The notes: generated by a model from the sequence alone, not told the origin. Positions 46,522 to 59,445 are shown, counted from the first letter of the stretch. The stretch: DNA of 64,000 bases from Wyeomyia smithii (GCF_029784165.1 NC_073695.1:13825286-13889285); one strand, 5' to 3'. Made by a program: numbers and translations.

Positions 46522-46746
46522 ATGCGAATACACCTACCCAGCCCTTTTTGACTGTTGTGGCGAAGAAAACCCTTCGGTTCTGGCATTATGATCCGACTCG
46601 GTTCGATCACGCGGTATCGCGTAAAAAAAGCCCTAAATTGAAAGCGAATTGGTAAAAGAAAACTACAGCAAATGAATTTGAATGTGTCACTTCACCTCAA
46701 ATATTTTGATTCTACTTGATGAGAGTATAGTCCCACTTTATTTTTA
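46116..46746. other. Non-coding spacer with a CAT microsatellite
   Basis: No gene is seen. It contains a (CAT)13 tract and a partner of the short repeat at 7036-7080 (46345-46390). Confidence 0.45.
46481..46520. repeat. (CAT)n microsatellite
   Basis: Thirteen CAT units. The poly-His reading frame over it is an artefact. Confidence 0.97.
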
Positions 46747-47137
46747 TTAGGCTGATACAAATTTCGAATTCTTTTTATGTCCAAGGTTATCAAAGTTAGC
46801 AAAGAGGGTGGCAAAAAAAAAAATAACACCGAGACGAAAAAAAAAGAAATATCTTTGATCAAAGTTTGTGTGCAAGTTATGACGTTTGTAACTTGCACTC
46901 AAATAAATGTTGAAAAATTTAACTTTTTTATTATTAGTATTTATTTCGCTTGCCTTTCGACGACACTCTCGCTGTCACCTGACTTGTTTGTTGCTAAATT
47001 AAGCATTTATGCTGTCAGAAAACCAATGAATTGAACAAAACGGTTTAAGGTTTTTTTTGTTCCCCTTCCAATACTCAAGATTTTTGAAAGGGGGGGGAGG
47101 GTGACATAAAATGAAAATAAAATTTGTAACGGCCTTA
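46747..47137. repeat. Dispersed MITE-like repeat, copy 2 (inverted)
   Basis: Inverted, diverged copy of 10363-10744. It starts TTAGGCTGATACAAATTT and ends AATTTGTAACGGCCTTA. The GC-rich block here has become a run of G near 47091. Confidence 0.6.
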
Positions 47138-47164
47138 TATAGAAGCAAAAAAAAATTTTTTTAA

Positions 47165-47500
47165 TTTATGCAAGAATCTTTATGGTTACTCAAAGATACG
47201 CGAAAATCTATATTTCACAATCTATCAGTAGGTTTTTGAACCTTCCTTATGGACATTTAGAAATATTTTCAGAAACAAAAATATATATTTTTTTTTTCAA
47301 TTGATACGAAAGATTACTCAAAGTTGCGTGAAAACCTATTCCCCATCACCTATCAGTATTTTTAAACTATTCTTATGCCCATTTAGGATAATGTCAACAA
47401 ACAAACAAAAATTTTCAAATAATGCAAGACTGTTGATGGATACTCAAAAATGCGCGGAAGCCTATTGCCCATCACCGCACAATGGTCGGAAAATTAAGAT
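47165..47500 (+). repeat. Diverged tandem repeat, about 2.5 units of ~120 bp
   Basis: Each unit contains a TACTCAAA-A-TGCG(C/T)G block (47189, 47314, 47441), then CCTAT or CTAT with CACCTATCAG-type wording, and an A-rich end. Units are about 70-75% alike by eye. No coding capacity. Confidence 0.55.
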
Positions 47501-48780
47501 TGTTGGCCGAAATTGATTTTTTTGGTGTCAGATTATTAGTTTTCTACTGTACACTGAAAGCAATCGACACGACATTATATAGTGTTTTGCACTTGATTCG
47601 CCCTACTGGTCAAAACATATAGAACACTTTAGAATTATTTATCGTGCAACACCTCATTTTTAAAAGAAAAACACTTTCGATTCTCGTGTTATGACATATA
47701 AACATGAAGTGTTTGAATTTTGAATCTCAAATGAATGTTTACCGAGCTTCGAATGATTTTTATTCGATTTTAAAATGAAAACAGTTTTACATGGGAATGA
47801 TTGCATATAATGCAACCTTTGTTTTATTTATAAAATTGGAATATTACTATAAAAATTCATCACCAAACATAAACTATCCCTCTCTGTTGAAGAAGCATGT
47901 AAAGCGAACAAAGAATTAAATTAATTTAATTTGAATAATTGTCGTTTTAGTAAACAAATATTTTTAGATGAAGAAAAAAAATGAACAAATAGTTGCCTCT
48001 AGCGTAAAGATGTTTTCATCAGAATCTCTGTGATCTTGTGCTGAAAGGCCGAGATAAAGATAAATGACATAAATCACTTACCTTGCAAAAATTTACAGAT
48101 GTTGTCCGGAAAATCGTCGAGCTTCTAAGCCGTATGACACTCGCTGTCTTTTCATCTGTCGCCATTTTTCTACTTTTCAGATCAAACGGCACTTTATTTG
48201 ACATATAAAAACAGAACAAATCAACTGGAAGTGTTTCGCACGTGATAACCACTGTGATAAAACAGTGGAGCAGATGTTGAAATCACACGTAAATGAAGTG
48301 CGGCTCATAGATGTGTGTGCGACAACTTGAAACGAAAGTTAAAAATTATTGAATTCGATAAAAAAAATCTCCAAATAACAATGCAGAGTCATTTTCATAT
48401 CCATTTGATGAAACACTTGGATGGAGCGTGCGCATTTTTTCCAGTGCATTTTTCCTAGCAGCAATCATTGATCGGTGTTACTAGAAGAGCCAAAGCACCA
48501 TTGAAAGTTTAATGAAATACTTCAAGGTTTTGATCATTGAATATAACTTTTTATCGTAGAGAATATGCGAAATTCGTATTGAAGAATACCTTTAATTGTA
48601 AAATTGAGAAATCCAGGAAGACAAATACTGCATTATCAAGGTGCATGATTTAGTATGCGGAAAAACCAGCAGCACGGCAAGCGCGCATACCACATGACCG
48701 ATCACATTGGCAGACTGATGCTCAGACACAAACCAAACGTCGAAGTTGTGCGTGACTTTCTTTTGATGCATTGGCATCGC
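47501..48780. other. Non-coding spacer
   Basis: No gene is recognised. ORFs on the minus strand (48019-48252, 48592-48798) have no family features. Confidence 0.4.
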
Positions 48781-49331
48781 GTCCTTATAAGGGAACATTA
48801 AAAAAACGTAACTTTTTTAGGTTTTTTTTTTTGATCCCCTCTCTAGATGATTACGTAGCTTTATATATAACAACCCATTCGTTGTTTTGCTTTCGTCTCG
48901 ATTAGACGCTAATTGTTAATTTCCGTTTGAGTTCGCAAAATAACAATACACGAGTTATCGTACGGGTGTTTTTTTTGTCGATTAGTTCTTGTGCTGCGCG
49001 ATAACAATAGCCGGCAGTTTATCGGCAGAAACATCTTCTGCACACTGGTAGGGGCAGGCTACCGCGCCAGTGATCTGATACGCAGCTGATATATCAGCAA
49101 GAATAATTCTCCCGCACCGCTGTTACCCCGCTAGCAGCACGGACCACCATACGATCGAGCGAGTGGAAGTCAACTACAAGTGGCATCTACAAGGTCGCGT
49201 GTAAGATACGGCCACTGTGTCACAACACGAAGCTGGATCGTCATTGTTTGTTCTGCGGAGACGCTCGATTAATCCTACTATCAGCCGTGAGGTCGTGACT
49301 TAGACGTTCGGTGAAGTATTCACTTTAGAAT

Positions 49332-49623
<292 letters not shown>

Positions 49624-49764
49624 GTTATCAGTATTAGTATAACTGCCTTTTTTTTATTTTGATCCATTGTAGTTTGAAAAATTGTTTTTAAAATTTAATA
49701 GCAACTACTTGAAACATTCGAATATTTATCGTTTGTGTGCGGTAGAGCGTAACGCTCCCGCAAA

Positions 49765-50987
49765 ATGGACGACATGCAGGTGCAACTATTCCTGGATGTG
49801 GAAACAACTGGGGAAGAGATTGAGATCTCCCCCATCAATTCCCCTCTACCTTTCCCGCTACCTAGCCCCGTACCAAGGGTACCGGCAACACGGGTGAAAG
49901 CTTACCTAGATGCTTCGAAAGGTCCGTTCGTAGTTTACTTCAGGCCCATAAAGAAGCCTTTAAATATAATTCAAATCGGCAAGGACCTGGCAAAACAGTT
50001 TTCGGACGTAACCGAAATTACAAAGGTTAGACCGAACAAACTGTGAGTTGTTGTGAGTAGCTTGAAGCAAGCGAACGCAATTGCTAGCTACGAGCTCTTC
50101 ACGAGAGAGTACCGCGTGTACATTCCTGCCAAGGACGTGGAGATCGACGGTGTGGTTACCGAAGGAAGCCTCACGGTCGATGACATTTTGCGTCACGGGA
50201 TTGGCTGCTTCAAGAACCCCCTGATTCAAGATGTAAAGATACTGGATGTCAAGCAATTGCATTCAGTATCCATCGAAGAAGGGAAGAAGAAATTCTTCCC
50301 TTCGGATTCCTTCCGTGTAACATTCGCCGGATCCGCACTGCCGAACTACATCTCTTTGGACAGGGTTCGTCTGCCTGTACGCCTGTTCGTACCGCGGGTT
50401 GCCAAAACTGCAAGCAGTTAGGTCATACAGCCACCTACCGCTGCAACAAGGCACGCTGCAGCAAGTGCGGAGGCAATCATGCTGAGACCGCTTGCAGTGA
50501 GGATACTGAAAAGTGTCTTTACTGCGAGGGAACTCGGCATGACCTTTCGGCGTGTCCCGCGTTCAAACAGCGCGAGGAAAAAATTAAGCGTTCCCTCAAG
50601 GAACGATCAAGAAGGCGCTCTTTCGCAGAAATGCTGAAGAGTGCTGAGCCACCCTCGACAGGAAACATCTTTTCCTTTTTGCAAATCGATGAGGGTACAT
50701 CTGACGATCCCGTCGAAGGGTGTTCTTATGCCATGCCAGAAGGATCTAGGAAGAGGAGAATGATCAACTCTCCTAATATTTCTCGCAAAGGTCGCAAGAT
50801 AACCCCTAGCGGAACGACCAATAAACCAACACAGAAAGGAAGCGGTGAAGAAAAACCGAAGCAAGTACCTCCCGGTTTTATTTCAAATCAAACCAGGAGT
50901 ACCCACCGCTTCCTGGGGCACCAAAAACCCCTCTTGCACCCATTTCTCGATCAGAAGATAAAAAAAAACAGGGTTCATAAAATTTTC
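49765..50987 (+). pseudogene. I-clade ORF1 with three zinc knuckles
   Basis: It starts MDDMQVQLFLDVETTGEEIE at 49765. A TGA at 50045 interrupts the frame, which then resumes in the other frame with YELFTREYRVYIPAKDV. A shift near 50408 leads to the knuckles CQNCKQLGHTATYRC, CSKCGGNHAETAC and CLYCEGTRHDLSAC (about 50408-50570). The C-terminal part is basic and Pro/Lys-rich. ORF1 of this clade packages the element RNA. Confidence 0.85.
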
Positions 50988-51130
50988 TGATATTGTGGAC
51001 TGGATATTTAAAACATTCAACATACCAGATCCCCTACAAAATATTCTACTTGCCCTTCTTCCTACAGTGAAAACCTATTTGAAGCAACTAGCAGCAACTT
51101 GGCCCCTCATTTCAGCTATCATATCTTTCG

Positions 51131-54100
51131 ATGACTAATACGGCGAAAGAGGTTAGGAATTTTATCACTGTATTACAGTGGAATTGCAGAAGTATCATCC
51201 TCAAATTCGATCTATTTTCTCATTTAATAAATACATACAATTGTGACGCATTTGCGCTCTGTGAAACCTTTCTCAATTCAAACGATCAACTCAATTTCCA
51301 CGATTTTAACATTATTCGTCGAGATCGAGACTCACACGGTGTAGGGGTACTTTTAGGGATCAAAAAGTGCTATTCCTTCTTCCGAATCGACCTCCCCTCG
51401 ATCTCGAATATTGAAGACGTTGCCATTCAAACGAATATGAATGGAAAAGACCTATGCCTTGTTTCTTTATATATTCCCCCATCCGCGCGGATTGAACAGA
51501 AGCAACTCCTTGATATAGCAGAACTGCTTCCCGCACCTTTTTTGATTTTGGGAGATTTTAACTCTCACTGTTTGCTATGGGGGTCGCTGTACGACGACAA
51601 CCGATCTTCTTTAATCTGTAACTTGATCGACGACTTCAATATGACACTTTTAAACACTGGGGAAGCGACACGTGTACCTAATCCTCCAGCACGTGAAAGC
51701 GTGCTTGACCTATCCCTCTGCTCGACATCACTAGCGCTAGATTGCCAGTGGAAAGTAATCAACGATCCCCACGGTAGTGATCATCTTCCAATCGTTATAT
51801 CAATTGCTAATGGTTCAACTCCCCCGAACCCAATCAATATTTCCTACGACCTTACACGTAATATTGATTGGAAGTGTTATGAGTCTATTATAGCGCAATC
51901 TATCGAGACTCACGAGGAACTTCCTCCGGAGGAAGAATACGCGTTCTTAGCTGGCTTGATATTCGACGCCGCGACTTAAGCTCAGACGAAACCGATATCC
52001 GGGGTAACGATTAGACAGCGCCCTCCCAACAAATGGTGGGACAAAGAGTGCTCTCAGCTGTACGCGTGAAGGTCCGCGGCGTATAAGGACTACCGGGAGT
52101 ACGGCACTGTCAACCTGCTTCGAAAGTACGAGGCACTGGGCAGGCAGATGAAGAGCTTAGTAAAGGCGAAAAAACGCGGGTACTGGCTGCGGTTCGTAAA
52201 CGCGTTGTCGAGGGAAACAGCGATGAGCACTCTTTGGGATACCGCCAGGCGCATGCGGAACCGTGACGTTTCGAATGAAAGCGAGGAGTATTCAGATCGC
52301 TGGATACTCGATTTTGCCAAAAAGGTCTGTCCAGACTCTGTACCGGAACAGAAAACCTTTCGCGACGCGTTATTAGTAACTACGGAAGAGCCTCCATTTT
52401 CGATGTTGGAATTTTCAATGGCTCTCCTGTCGTGCAACAATAAGGCTCCAGGGTTAGATAGAATATTATTCAACCTGTTGAAGAATGTACCCGACTCTGC
52501 AAAAAGACGCTTGTTGAATTTGTTCAACAAGTTTCTTGAGCTAAATATTGTTCCGCATGACTGGAGGGAGGTAAAAGTCATTGCTATTCGGAAACCTGGG
52601 AAACCTACCTCTGATCACAATTCATATAGGCCGATTGCGATGCTCTCTTGCCTCCGGGAATTAATGGAGAAAATGATCCTCTTACGGTTAGACAAATGGG
52701 TCGAAACAAACGGGTTACTTTCAGATACTCAATTTGGCTTTCGCCGGGGCAAAGAGACGAACGATTGCCTAGCGTTGCTTTCTACTGAAATTCAACTCAC
52801 ATTTGCTCGAAAAGAGCAAATGGTTTCTGCGTTCTTGGATATTAAGGGGGCTTTTGACTCTGTCTCTGTAGAAGTTTTAAGCGCGAAACATCATTCGCAG
52901 GGACTTTCACCAAATTTGAATAACTTTTTGCTCAATTTGTTGTCAGAAAAGCATATGTATTTCTCACATGGCGATTCGACAACTTCCCGAATTAGTTACA
53001 TGGGTCTTCCCCAGGGTTCATGTTAAAGTCCTCTCTTGTATAACTTTTACGTCAATGACATCGATGAATGTCTTGCAAATTCATGCACGCTAAGGCAACT
53101 TGCAGACGATAGCGTTGTATCCATTACTGGTAGCGAGGCTAGCGATCTGCATGGACCATTGCAAGATACCTTAGACAATTTGTCTGAATGGGCTCTTAAG
53201 CTGGGTATCGAATTCTCTCCGGAGAAAACTGAGCTGGTCGTTTTTTCTAGGAAGCATAACCCAGCTCAGCTACAGCTCCTACTAACGGGTAAAACGATCT
53301 CTCAGGTTTTAGTCGCTAAATATCTCGGGGTCTGGTTCGACTCTAAATGCACCTGGGCTTGTCATATTAGGTATCTGACACAAAAATGCCAACAGAGGAT
53401 TAATTTTCTCCGTACGATTACCGGAACTTGGTGGGGTGCTCACCCAGGAGATCTTCTAAGGTTATACCAAACAACGATGTTGTCAGTTCTTGAGTACGGC
53501 TGTTTCTGCTTTCGCTCCGCCGCGAACACGCACATTATAAAATAAAAGAGAATACAATATCGTTGTTTGCGTATTGCCTTGGGTTGCATGCAGTCGACCC
53601 ATACGATGAGTCTTGAAGTGCTAGCGGATACTCTTCCGTTGAAACATCGTTTTTGGTATCTCTCTTACCGGTTGCTAATTCGATGCACAGTTATGAACCC
53701 ATTAGTAATTGAAAATTTCGAGAGGTTGGTCGACCTTCAATCTCAATCCAGATTTATGACTTTATATTTTGACTATATGGCTCAAGATATTCAATCCTTC
53801 ATTCATACGATTCCTCCAATGTCGCACTTTTAGATACTTCTAATAATGCTATATTCTTCGACACCACCATGAAACAAGACATTTCTGGTATCCCTGATCA
53901 ATTGCGACCCCAAGAGATCCCTGAGATTTTTTCCAATAAGTTGAAACATGTTAGTTATGATAAAAGGTTTTACACTGACGGATCTAATCTAGATGAGTTC
54001 ACTTGCTTCGGTGTTTTCCACGAAAATTTTACCGCCTCCTACAAACTCGGTGCTCCTCCTTCCGTGTACGTCGCAGAACTTGCTGCTATTCAGTACTCTC

Positions 54101-54816
54101 TTGGAATCATCGAAACCCTACCCATAGACCACTATTTCATCTTAACAGATAGTCTCAGTGCCATTGAGGCTCAGCGATCAATGAAGCCTGTGAAGCACAC
54201 CCCGTATTTCCTGGGGAAAATACGGCGGTTTTTAAGAGCTTTAACAGATAAAAATTACTGGGTTACCTTAGCGTGGGTCCCTTCTCATTGTTCCATTCCG
54301 GGCAATGAAAAGGCTGACGCTTTAGCTAAGGTGGGTGCTATTGATGGCGATATTTATGAGAGACCAATTGCTTATGATGAATTTTATAGCATTTTGCGTC
54401 AGAGAACACTCAACAGTTGGCAATCATCATGGAACTCAGATGAACTGGGACGGTGGCTACATTCCATTTTTCCTAAGGTAACGACGAAAGCATGGTTCAA
54501 GGGGTTGTATGTAGGTCGGGACTTCATTCGCGTGATGTCCAGACTTATGTCCAATCACTATACGTTAAACACGCATCTCTTTCGTATAGGGCTTGTAGAC
54601 AGTAATCACTGCGTTTGTGGCGATGGCTACCATGACATCGAGCATGTTGTTTGGTCGTGTACCGAATACTGTGGTGTTAGGTCTGAGCTTATAGATTCCC
54701 TTCGGGCCCGAGGAAAACAACCGAACGTACCCGTTAGAGACATTCTAGGAAGCGGTGATCTCCAGTACATGACACAGCTATACGGGTTTAGAAAAAATGC
54801 TGGCATTAAAATTTGA
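51131..54816 (+). pseudogene. I-clade ORF2: endonuclease, RT, RNase H
   Basis: The endonuclease has VLQWNCRSI, CETFLNSND, GDFNSHCLLWG and GSDHLPIVI (51170-51800). TAA at 51977 and TGA near 52068 follow. The RT has NKAPGLDRILFNLL, YRPIAMLSCLRELMEK, QFGFRRGKETNDCL, SAFLDIKGAFDSV (motif A), GLPQGSC (motif B, followed by a TAA at 53023) and the catalytic LADDSV (about 53100). RNase H has FYTDGSNLDEF, YVAELAAIQYSL, ILTDSLSAIEA and WVPSHCSIPGNEKADALA (53960-54330), with all four catalytic acids and the His visible. A terminal finger CVCGDGYHDIEHVVWSC follows (about 54610-54660). Stops at 53543 and 53831 further disable it. Confidence 0.9.
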
Positions 54817-55230
54817 TTTCTTTTATCGTAATGTGAATGCTATCGACTGTGACGTGTATCTATTATTGCTTGGATTTTCGGCTCATCAGTCTTTAAGCTG
54901 AACTAAACGAAGTACTGCCTCTTTTCCTTCACCGTTTCGACAATATATTTTGTCTTTATCAAGAAGTCTACAAAAAACAAAGCAGAGATGTGTTTACCCT
55001 ATTTTAAAACCTTTTCCGAATGTCTGGTATTTACCAAAGCTTTTCGTTTTGTTTTCATTTGTAACTTATATAATACATAATTAACTGTGGTCTGTTTGCG
55101 TTTATCACATAAAATGGAACTATTTTAAATAATTTTTGTCATTGAATAATCTAGAAAAACTTGTACTCGGAAAATTATTATTTATGGTCACAATTGTTAA
55201 TCTTCTACTAGTGTGTTGTCGAAATTTCAT

Positions 55231-56037
55231 CTAGATCAGATTGTCTGAGTGCGCATGATTGTCAGTTTCATGACATCTATGAATTTTATGTTGTTTATTA
55301 TTGTTTTTTACTGTGTTAAACACACCTGCATAAATAGAACTTAACCCGTCTGTATCACTTTTCTTGTTAACTGTATTGTTGTTCGTTGCTATGTGGCATA
55401 TTTCCAGAATCGGTAGTGCTGTTGTGTTTCTGTGTTGGTCGAGTATTTTAACATTGTTAAGATCAAATGTGTGTTGGGTTCTAATACAGTGGTGCAAGAG
55501 TGCTGTCTTTTCACTTAGTGTTGCGAATTGTGGATCTTCTATGTCGGTGCCTTTGTCAACAAGTTTCTGCAGTGCATTCAAGTTCGATCTGTGTCCGCTA
55601 ATTCGTGTTTTTAACTTATTTGTAGTCATGCCAATATATTGTGAACTGCAGTCGTTGCATGAAATACTATAAATAACATTGGTGTGGTCGTCTTTTGCTA
55701 TTTTATCTTTTGTTTGTGCATAATATTTTTTGGCCATGTTTGTCTTTCGTGTGGCTAACTTAACTGTTTTGTAATCGTTTTTCAGGAACTTACTGATCTT
55801 ATCGGTGAGATACGGAATGTATGCTATTGACCGGTAAGTGTATTCCAGGTGTTCACTCGGCGATTGGTTGGAACTATGTTGCTCGGTACTCCTACAGTTT
55901 CTCTGGTTGATCAGGCGATGTCGCAGTGTCTTAGGGTAGTCGTTCAGCTTCAAATGTTGGTCCATTATGTTGACTTTTGCAGACTCCGATAGGCCGGTGG
56001 ACAACCTGTTCACTCTACTAATAAAATTGATGGCCAT
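55231..56037 (-). pseudogene. Penelope GIY-YIG endonuclease part, left copy
   Basis: 268 codons. The domain at about residues 120-150 reads NVIYSISCNDCSSQYIGMTT followed by LKTRISGH; this is the GIY-YIG-type core with the CxxC and R..H residues typical of Penelope endonucleases. The start ATG is an internal Met. The frame is separated from the RT by a one-base shift at the A-run near 56040. It matches the right copy at all but a few residues. Confidence 0.85.
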
Positions 56038-56440
56038 GTTTATTTTTTGGTGAGGTGGATGCGCCGAAAAATAGTTTAGGAAACGGCCACTTGCAATCGG
56101 TTTTTGGTACCATTCCGTCGATATATGTTAAAGGTAACCGGTTGTTTTCCTCTGTTTCACAGGTAAACTGGATGTTAGGGTTGTAGCTATTAAAAATCTT
56201 GAGCACGTAGTCAAGCTGATCGAGTGGAATGGCAGTGACTAAATCGTCGACATATTTTTTGATGAACGGCACTTTGATTTTAAGCTGTTCGAGTACGCAA
56301 TCAAGCAATACCTCTGTGACAAGCTCCGCTACAATTGGCGATAAAGGGTTGCCCATAGCTGTTCCGAAGACCTGTTGGTGGTACCGTCCATCAAATTTGA
56401 AGAAACTAGCGTCGATGCAAAATTCAACCAGCTCCAGAAA
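56018..56440 (-). pseudogene. Penelope RT C-terminal part, left copy
   Basis: Minus-strand reading: LFLELVEFCIDASFFKF, GTAMGNPLSPIVAEL, and the catalytic IKKYVDDLV (about 56240-56265), ending with a shift into KNKHGHQFY and a stop. The 5' part of the element, with the rest of the RT, is missing. Confidence 0.85.
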
Positions 56441-56530
56441 CAGGTCAAATGTTCTTAGCGTTTGGTCTTATTTGGTCCCAGTAACAAATTACGTCATGGC
56501 ATACTAGTTCCTTTGGAATGCATGTGTGTG
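56441..56530. other. Spacer at the palindrome centre
   Basis: About 90 bp not shared between arms, separating the two truncation points. No gene. Confidence 0.6.
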
Positions 56531-56956
56531 CTGTTTCTGGAGCTGGTTGAATTTTGCATCGACGCTAGTTTCTTCAAATTTGATGGACGGTACCACCAAC
56601 AGGTCTTCGGAACAGCTATGGGCAACCCTTTATCGCCAATTGTAGCGGAGCTTGTCACAGAGGTATTGCTTGATTGCGTACTCAAACAGCTTAAAATCAA
56701 AGCGCCGTTCATCAAAAAATATGTCGACGATTTAGTCACTGCCATTCCACTCGATCAGCTTGACTACGTGCTCAAGATTTTTAATAGCTACAACCCTAAC
56801 ATCCAGTTTACCTGTGAAACAGAGGAAAACAACCGGTTACCTTTAACATATATCGACGGAATGGTACCAAAAACCGATTGCAAGTGGCCGTTTCCTAAAC
56901 TATTTTTCGGCGCATCCACCTCACCAAAAAATAAACATGGCCATCAATTTTATTAG
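56531..56956 (+). pseudogene. Penelope RT C-terminal part, right copy
   Basis: Same blocks as the left copy, with YVDDLV at about 56719-56740 and the same terminal frameshift into KNKHGHQFY. Differences from the left copy include Glu to Lys and Val to Ala just before the YVDD. Confidence 0.85.
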
Positions 56957-57743
56957 TAGAGTGAACAGGTTGTCCACCGGCCTATCGGAGTCTGCAAAAG
57001 TCAACATAATGGACCAACATTTGAAGCTGAACGACTACCCTAAGACACTGCGACATCGCCTGATCAACCAGAGAAACTGTAGGAGTACCGAGCAACATAG
57101 TTCCAACCAATCGCCGAGTGAACACCTGGAATACACTTACCGGTCAATAGCATACATTCCGTATCTCACCGATAAGATCAGTAAGTTCCTGAAAAACGAT
57201 TACAAAACAGTTAAGTTAGCCACACGAAAGACAAACATGGCCAAAAAATATTATGCACAAACAAAAGATAAAATAGCAAAAGACGACCACACCAATGTTA
57301 TTTATAGTATTTCATGCAACGACTGCAGTTCACAATATATTGGCATGACTACAAATAAGTTAAAAACACGAATTAGCGGACACAGATCGAACTTGAATGC
57401 ACTGCAGAAACTTGTTGACAAAGGCACCGACATAGAAGATCCACAATTCGCAACACTAAGTGAAAAGACAGCACTCTTGCACCACTGTATTAGAACCCAA
57501 CACACATTTGATCTTAACAATGTTAAAATACTCGACCAACACAGAAACACAACAGCACTACCGATTCTGGAAATATGCCACATAGCAACGAACAATAATA
57601 CAGTTAACAAGAAAAGTGATACAGACGGGTTAGGTTCTATTTATGCAGGTGTGTTTAACACAATAAAAAACAATAATAAACAACATAAAATTCATAGACG
57701 TCATGAAACTGACAATCATGCGCACTCAGACAATCTGATCTAG
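56937..57743 (+). pseudogene. Penelope GIY-YIG endonuclease part, right copy
   Basis: 268 codons, near-identical to the left copy. Visible differences are GSIYAGVFNTI versus SSIYAGVFNTV, and HRRHETDN versus HRCHETDN. The GIY-YIG core and the downstream H.RTQHTFDLN block are intact. Separated from the RT by the same one-base shift. Confidence 0.85.
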
Positions 57744-58113
57744 ATGAAATTTCGACAACACACTAGTAGAAGATTAACAATTGTGACCATAAATAATAAT
57801 TTTCCGAGTACAAGTTTTTCTAGATTATTCAATGACAAAAATTATTTAAAATAGTTCCATTTTATGTGATAAACGCAAACAGACCACAGTTAATTATGTA
57901 TTATATAAGTTACAAATGAAAACAAAACGAAAAGCTTAAGTAAGTACCAGACATTCGGAAAAGGTTTAAAAATAGGGAAAACACATCTCTGCTTTGTTTT
58001 TTGTAGACTTCTTGATAAAGACAAAAGTTGAAACAAAAGAGGCAGTACTTCGTTTAGTTCAGCTTAAAGACGGATGAGCCGAAAATCCAAGCAATAATAG
58101 ATTTTTTTCATCT

Positions 58114-58559
58114 ATTTGCTAGAATACAATTTCTGTCACAAACTGAAAGAGAATGATACACCCGGCTGGAGACACTAAAACGAAGACTCGGCATCTCTAT
58201 GTTTACGCAGACACCTCAGACCAAAACTGCTCTAATAGAACATCACTGGTTAGCCACGTACAAATGAATACATTCTGTAATATAAAATAGCTAAAAACAA
58301 AATTGTAACACCCCTCCTCTCACCTTAAATCCCCACTAGCTCGTAGTCGGCCGCGAGAATAAAGAAAAGGCTTCCCGCTTTTCCCTGCTGATTTAGAATT
58401 TTAAAAAAAATGTACTTGGCTCAGTTAAACATAAATTGTATCGTGTCGTGTCAAATAAACTATTTAAAAACTCAAATATATAACAATATATATTTCCCTA
58501 CAATACTGAAATAGGTTTATCTCGACGTAAGGTTAACTTATTGGAAATCTGTTTAATGA
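58114..58559 (+). other. Possible continuation of the I-element 3' UTR
   Basis: No gene is seen. If ATCTATT is the Penelope target duplication, this segment continues the I-clade 3' UTR interrupted at 54866. It is AT-rich and ends near tandem TATA-like sequence at 58475-58500. This is an inference. Confidence 0.35.
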
Positions 58560-58790
58560 AATATCAAAAGTATAGGACTTGGTGCTACATTCCGATTTGG
58601 AACTCGACCTTCTGTTTGTTATACACAGACTTCGCAGCCAACTGTTAATAATAATAATAATTGCGGGGCTAGGCGTTACGATTCTACCGACACAAACAGT
58701 CTCTCCCGAGTCGAGGCTCGAACCTACGACAACTGGCTTGTTAAGCCAGAATCGTACCTCGAGACCAACTGGGAGGCTGAAAAAGAGCAT
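58560..58790 (-). mobile_element. Feilai-like tRNA-derived SINE
   Basis: On the minus strand the head contains an A-box-like CAGTTGGTCTCGAGGTACG and a B box GGTTCGAGCC. The body then has CGCCTAGCCCCGCAATT, AACAGTTGGCTGCGAAGTCT and AGAAGGTCGAGTTCC. The body wording matches what I recall of the Feilai family of Aedes aegypti. A short (ATT)n has expanded at about 58650-58662. No clear target duplication. Confidence 0.7.
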
Positions 58791-59184
58791 AAGCCATACT
58801 CAAGAGTATGAGCGACACTCGAGGATACAATAACAATTGGTTTTCACATGTCAGCGGTCATGGCCAAAAAAGTGACCCCTCCCCCGCAAAAGGGAAAGCA
58901 TCTTGTAAAGACGAATTGTCATTGTATCTTTGAGTATTTCTTATATTCTTGATATTACATCGAACAAATTTCAAATACGTTAAGTTAATTTTACGTCGAG
59001 ATAAAACTGTTTCACTATTGTTGGGGAATTGGGGCAAAATCGACATGTTACTGACATTTTACGTTGGCTTTTTTCCTCAATTTGAGACCTAATTTGACTG
59101 CCTCATTTAAATATAAGCGGATCTAATAATGTTTTCTTACTTGATATTGTTTTGCTTTGTGAAATTTATTAGAACCATGCCAAA
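58791..59184. other. Non-coding spacer
   Basis: No gene is seen. Confidence 0.4.
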
Positions 59185-59445
59185 ACTGTTTTCGTAGAAT
59201 CACCGTTTTAAAGTAAGTTGTTGCCTGATTTACGATCGGTTTTTTCAAAGATGGATAAGAAAATGCTATTATATGGACAAACTCTTGAGAGATTGATATT
59301 TAGCGACGAAAAAACATCGTAAGTTTTCGATTTCTCAGAAGTCAAACTGGCGCCATTGTTGCCCCTTAAGGTGGAATGTTTTTTCGCATCAAACTACATT
59401 ATAAAATCGTACATAGAAGCCGAGGCAAAAAATGTTTGCACTGTG
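59185..59445. repeat. Partial copy of the Harbinger-like MITE
   Basis: Corresponds to 14591-15031 but lacks the left arm. It retains TAGAATCACCGTTTTA, ATGGACAAACTCTTG, GCGCCATTGTTGCCCCTTAA and the right end GCACTGTG followed by TAA. Confidence 0.65.

Larger units (their letters stand above)
54867..58113. mobile_element. Head-to-head pair of Penelope-like elements forming a 3.2-kb palindrome
   Basis: The left copy (minus strand, 54867-56440) and the right copy (plus strand, about 56531-58100) are inverted and near-identical. They are separated by a spacer of about 90 bp. Each has the C-terminal part of an RT and a GIY-YIG endonuclease, and then a 3' UTR. Both start at the same point inside the RT. 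The heptamer ATCTATT occurs at both outer borders (54859-54865 and about 58110-58116) and is a candidate target duplication. Penelope elements are known to form such inverted arrangements. Confidence 0.85.

Noticed and set aside
46349..46591. ORF with a poly-His run
   Set aside because: It arises from the (CAT)13 microsatellite, with no other coding features.
47165..47500. LTR pair
   Set aside because: The units are tandem and diverged, lack TG...CA ends and have no internal region.
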